This document shows positions 5,578 through 6,602 of a DNA stretch of 6,602 bases, in pieces. The notes beneath the pieces were generated by a model. It had not been told where the DNA came from and did not search any database. It worked only from the letters and a program-made list of their open reading frames with translations. The DNA comes from UMGS1474 sp050946775. GTDB lineage: Bacteria; Bacillota; Clostridia; Oscillospirales; Acutalibacteraceae. Every line of letters begins with the position of its first letter. Position 1 is the stretch's first letter. The stretch is taken from positions 1 through 6,602 of the forward strand of contig JBMNVL010000106.1 in assembly GCA_050946775.1 (NCBI GenBank), given 5' to 3'. The position numbers and the translations under genes were made by a program.

Positions 5578-6315
5578 ATGCCCGTCTTGTACTTGAGTCC
5601 CTCCACACAGGAATACAATCCCTACATCATCGGCGGAAACGAAGAGGAATATATGAATTTGCTGGCGGACGGCATGGAGCCGTATCTGTATTCCACCGGC
5701 ATCCGGGTGGTACGCAACGAAAGAAGCGATACGCTTGACGATATCGTGGAAAAATCCAACGCGCAGCGGTACGCTCTGCACCTGGCGCTGCATTCCAACG
5801 CCGCGCCGCCGTCGCTTGCCGGCCGTCTGCGGGGCACCGAGGTGTACTACTACCCCACCAGCGTTTTGGGACGGCGCGCCGCCGAGATCATCGCGTCCCA
5901 TTTTCGCTCGATCGCGCTCAACCCTGATCTGGTGCGGGCGCTGCCCACCACCACTCTGGTCGAGCTCAACCGCACCCGCGCGCCGGCGGTGCTGATCGAG
6001 ATCGCCTATCACGACAATCCGCTGGAGGCGACCTGGATCGCCGACAACCTGCAGGTGATCGCCCGCAATCTGGCGCAATCGGTGGCGATGGATTTTCATC
6101 TGCCGTTCATCGAAGCGCAAATGCCGCGTCCCGGTCGGGTCAGCGTCCATAGCGGCGTGTTGAATATCCGCAGCCGGCCCAGTCGAGACGCTGCGGTGCT
6201 GACCACCGCGCCAAACGGCGCGGCGATGCAGATCCGGGGCGAATGGCAAAGCTGGTACGTGGTGGAATATGAAGACGTCATCGGCTACGCCAGCGCTCAA
6301 TACGTACAGGTGTAA
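5578..6315 (+). CDS. N-acetylmuramoyl-L-alanine amidase (Amidase_3-like, SPSTQ type) with C-terminal SH3 domain
   Basis: A 245-residue protein. Residues 1 to about 175 resemble Amidase_3 zinc amidases that cut the bond between muramic acid and L-alanine of peptidoglycan. Seen are YLSPSTQEYN (5-14) where DPGHGG is usual, Glu22-24 in NEEEYMN, LHSNA (His72), and VLIEIAYHDN with the probable catalytic Glu141. Residues 187-245 form a bacterial SH3 domain (VLNIRSRPS, then WYVVEYEDVIGYASAQYV), likely a wall-binding module. The usual first zinc-ligand histidine is absent, as I recall for other SPSTQ-type members. There is no signal peptide or membrane segment, so it may act in the mother cell or on spores, after lysis, or by another export route. 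It is transcribed away from yerC and ends 10 bases before a terminator. Activity is not assured. Confidence 0.87.
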   Translation: MPVLYLSPSTQEYNPYIIGGNEEEYMNLLADGMEPYLYSTGIRVVRNERSDTLDDIVEKSNAQRYALHLALHSNAAPPSLAGRLRGTEVYYYPTSVLGRRAAEIIASHFRSIALNPDLVRALPTTTLVELNRTRAPAVLIEIAYHDNPLEATWIADNLQVIARNLAQSVAMDFHLPFIEAQMPRPGRVSVHSGVLNIRSRPSRDAAVLTTAPNGAAMQIRGEWQSWYVVEYEDVIGYASAQYVQV

Positions 6316-6325
6316 CGCCAATATG

Positions 6326-6353
6326 AAAAAGCGGGTCGAACGACCCGCTTTTT
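6326..6353. terminator. Bidirectional intrinsic terminator between convergent genes
   Basis: AAAAAGCGGGTCG and CGACCCGCTTTTT are exact inverted repeats with only AA between them, giving a 12-pair stem and a four-base loop. A T tract follows the stem on either strand, so it can end the amidase transcript on the plus strand and the dehydrogenase transcript on the minus strand. Confidence 0.94.
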
Positions 6354-6379
6354 CAATCCGATCTTCATATTCACTAACC

Positions 6380-6602
6380 TCATCCAATCACCAGCCCGCC
6401 GTTGGGGCTGAGCACCTGACCGGTGATGAACGACCCGTCGTCGCCAAGCAAAAAGGATGCCGCGGCCGCCGTTTCCTCAGGGGTGCCGATCCGTCCAAGG
6501 GGCGTCTCGTCCCGCAGCGCGTCCATAGCCGCGCTATCCAGCATACCGTTCATCGGCGTATCGATCACCCCGGGCGCCAGACAATTGACCCGCACGCCCG
6601 AA
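6380..6602 (-). CDS. Short-chain dehydrogenase/reductase, FabG-like (partial, 5' end outside window)
   Basis: Only the last 73 residues are present; the frame is open to the right edge and the true start lies beyond it. SGVRVNCLAPGVIDTPM is the conserved segment after the catalytic YxxxK helix of NAD(P)-dependent short-chain dehydrogenases. TPLGRIGTPEETA, FLLGDDGSFITGQVL and the final PNGGLVI are the C-terminal hallmarks of the classical FabG-like group. The catalytic Tyr/Lys and nucleotide-binding motif are off the window. It could be 3-oxoacyl-ACP reductase, the related YmfI-type elongation factor P 5-aminopentanone reductase, or another member; this fragment cannot separate them. An internal GTG in the fragment should not be taken as the start. 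Confidence 0.93.
   Translation of the reverse strand, partial: SGVRVNCLAPGVIDTPMNGMLDSAAMDALRDETPLGRIGTPEETAAAASFLLGDDGSFITGQVLSPNGGLVIG

Noticed and set aside
5539..6387. Minus-strand open frame of 282 codons opposite the amidase
   Set aside because: It runs through the terminator at 6326-6353, has no domain and no suitable ribosome binding site, and opposes a recognisable amidase.

Overview
The window looks like a chromosomal segment of a GC-rich, low-branching Gram-positive bacterium, most likely a clostridial Firmicute such as a member of the Oscillospiraceae/Ruminococcaceae. The reasons are strong AGGAGG-type ribosome binding sites, many intrinsic terminators, a YerC-type TrpR-related regulator (a family typical of Firmicutes), tRNA genes with encoded CCA, and a secreted carbohydrate esterase of the kind common in gut and rumen clostridia. 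Assignment below that level is inference. No mobile element, phage module, CRISPR array or insertion sequence is visible.

Layout, left to right. Positions 1-388 hold the first 129 codons of a minus-strand GNAT acetyltransferase, cut by the window edge. It lies just below a minus-strand tRNA unit: a consensus sigma-A promoter (634-662), a leader hairpin, tRNA-Val(TAC), tRNA-Asp(GTC), and a strong terminator abutting the tRNA-Asp CCA end. Upstream of that promoter another terminator (674-711) closes a four-gene minus-strand cluster. In order of transcription the cluster is a YerC/TrpR-like regulator (5407-5105), a class I SAM-dependent methyltransferase (5108-4341, overlapping the regulator by ATGA), the redox-regulated chaperone Hsp33/hslO (4332-3457), and an 894-residue secreted SGNH/CE2-type esterase (3409-725).

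A 170-bp divergent region (5408-5577) separates this cluster from the only plus-strand gene, an Amidase_3-type peptidoglycan amidase with a C-terminal SH3 domain and no signal peptide (5578-6315). A symmetrical, probably bidirectional terminator (6326-6353) lies between the amidase and the convergent 3' end of a short-chain dehydrogenase/reductase, which runs off the right edge.

The first three cluster genes are overlapping or nearly so and are very probably cotranscribed housekeeping genes. The secreted esterase follows after 47 bases without a recognisable promoter, so it probably shares the transcript, although its function (extracellular deacetylation, probably of plant or host glycans) is unrelated. 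The most unusual points are the esterase's long multi-domain architecture with no visible surface anchor, the amidase's missing first zinc-ligand histidine, the acetyltransferase gene placed directly below a terminator, two mutually exclusive hairpins between hslO and the esterase, and a palindrome over the regulator's own promoter. I do not see convincing evidence of a wholly new multi-gene system here.
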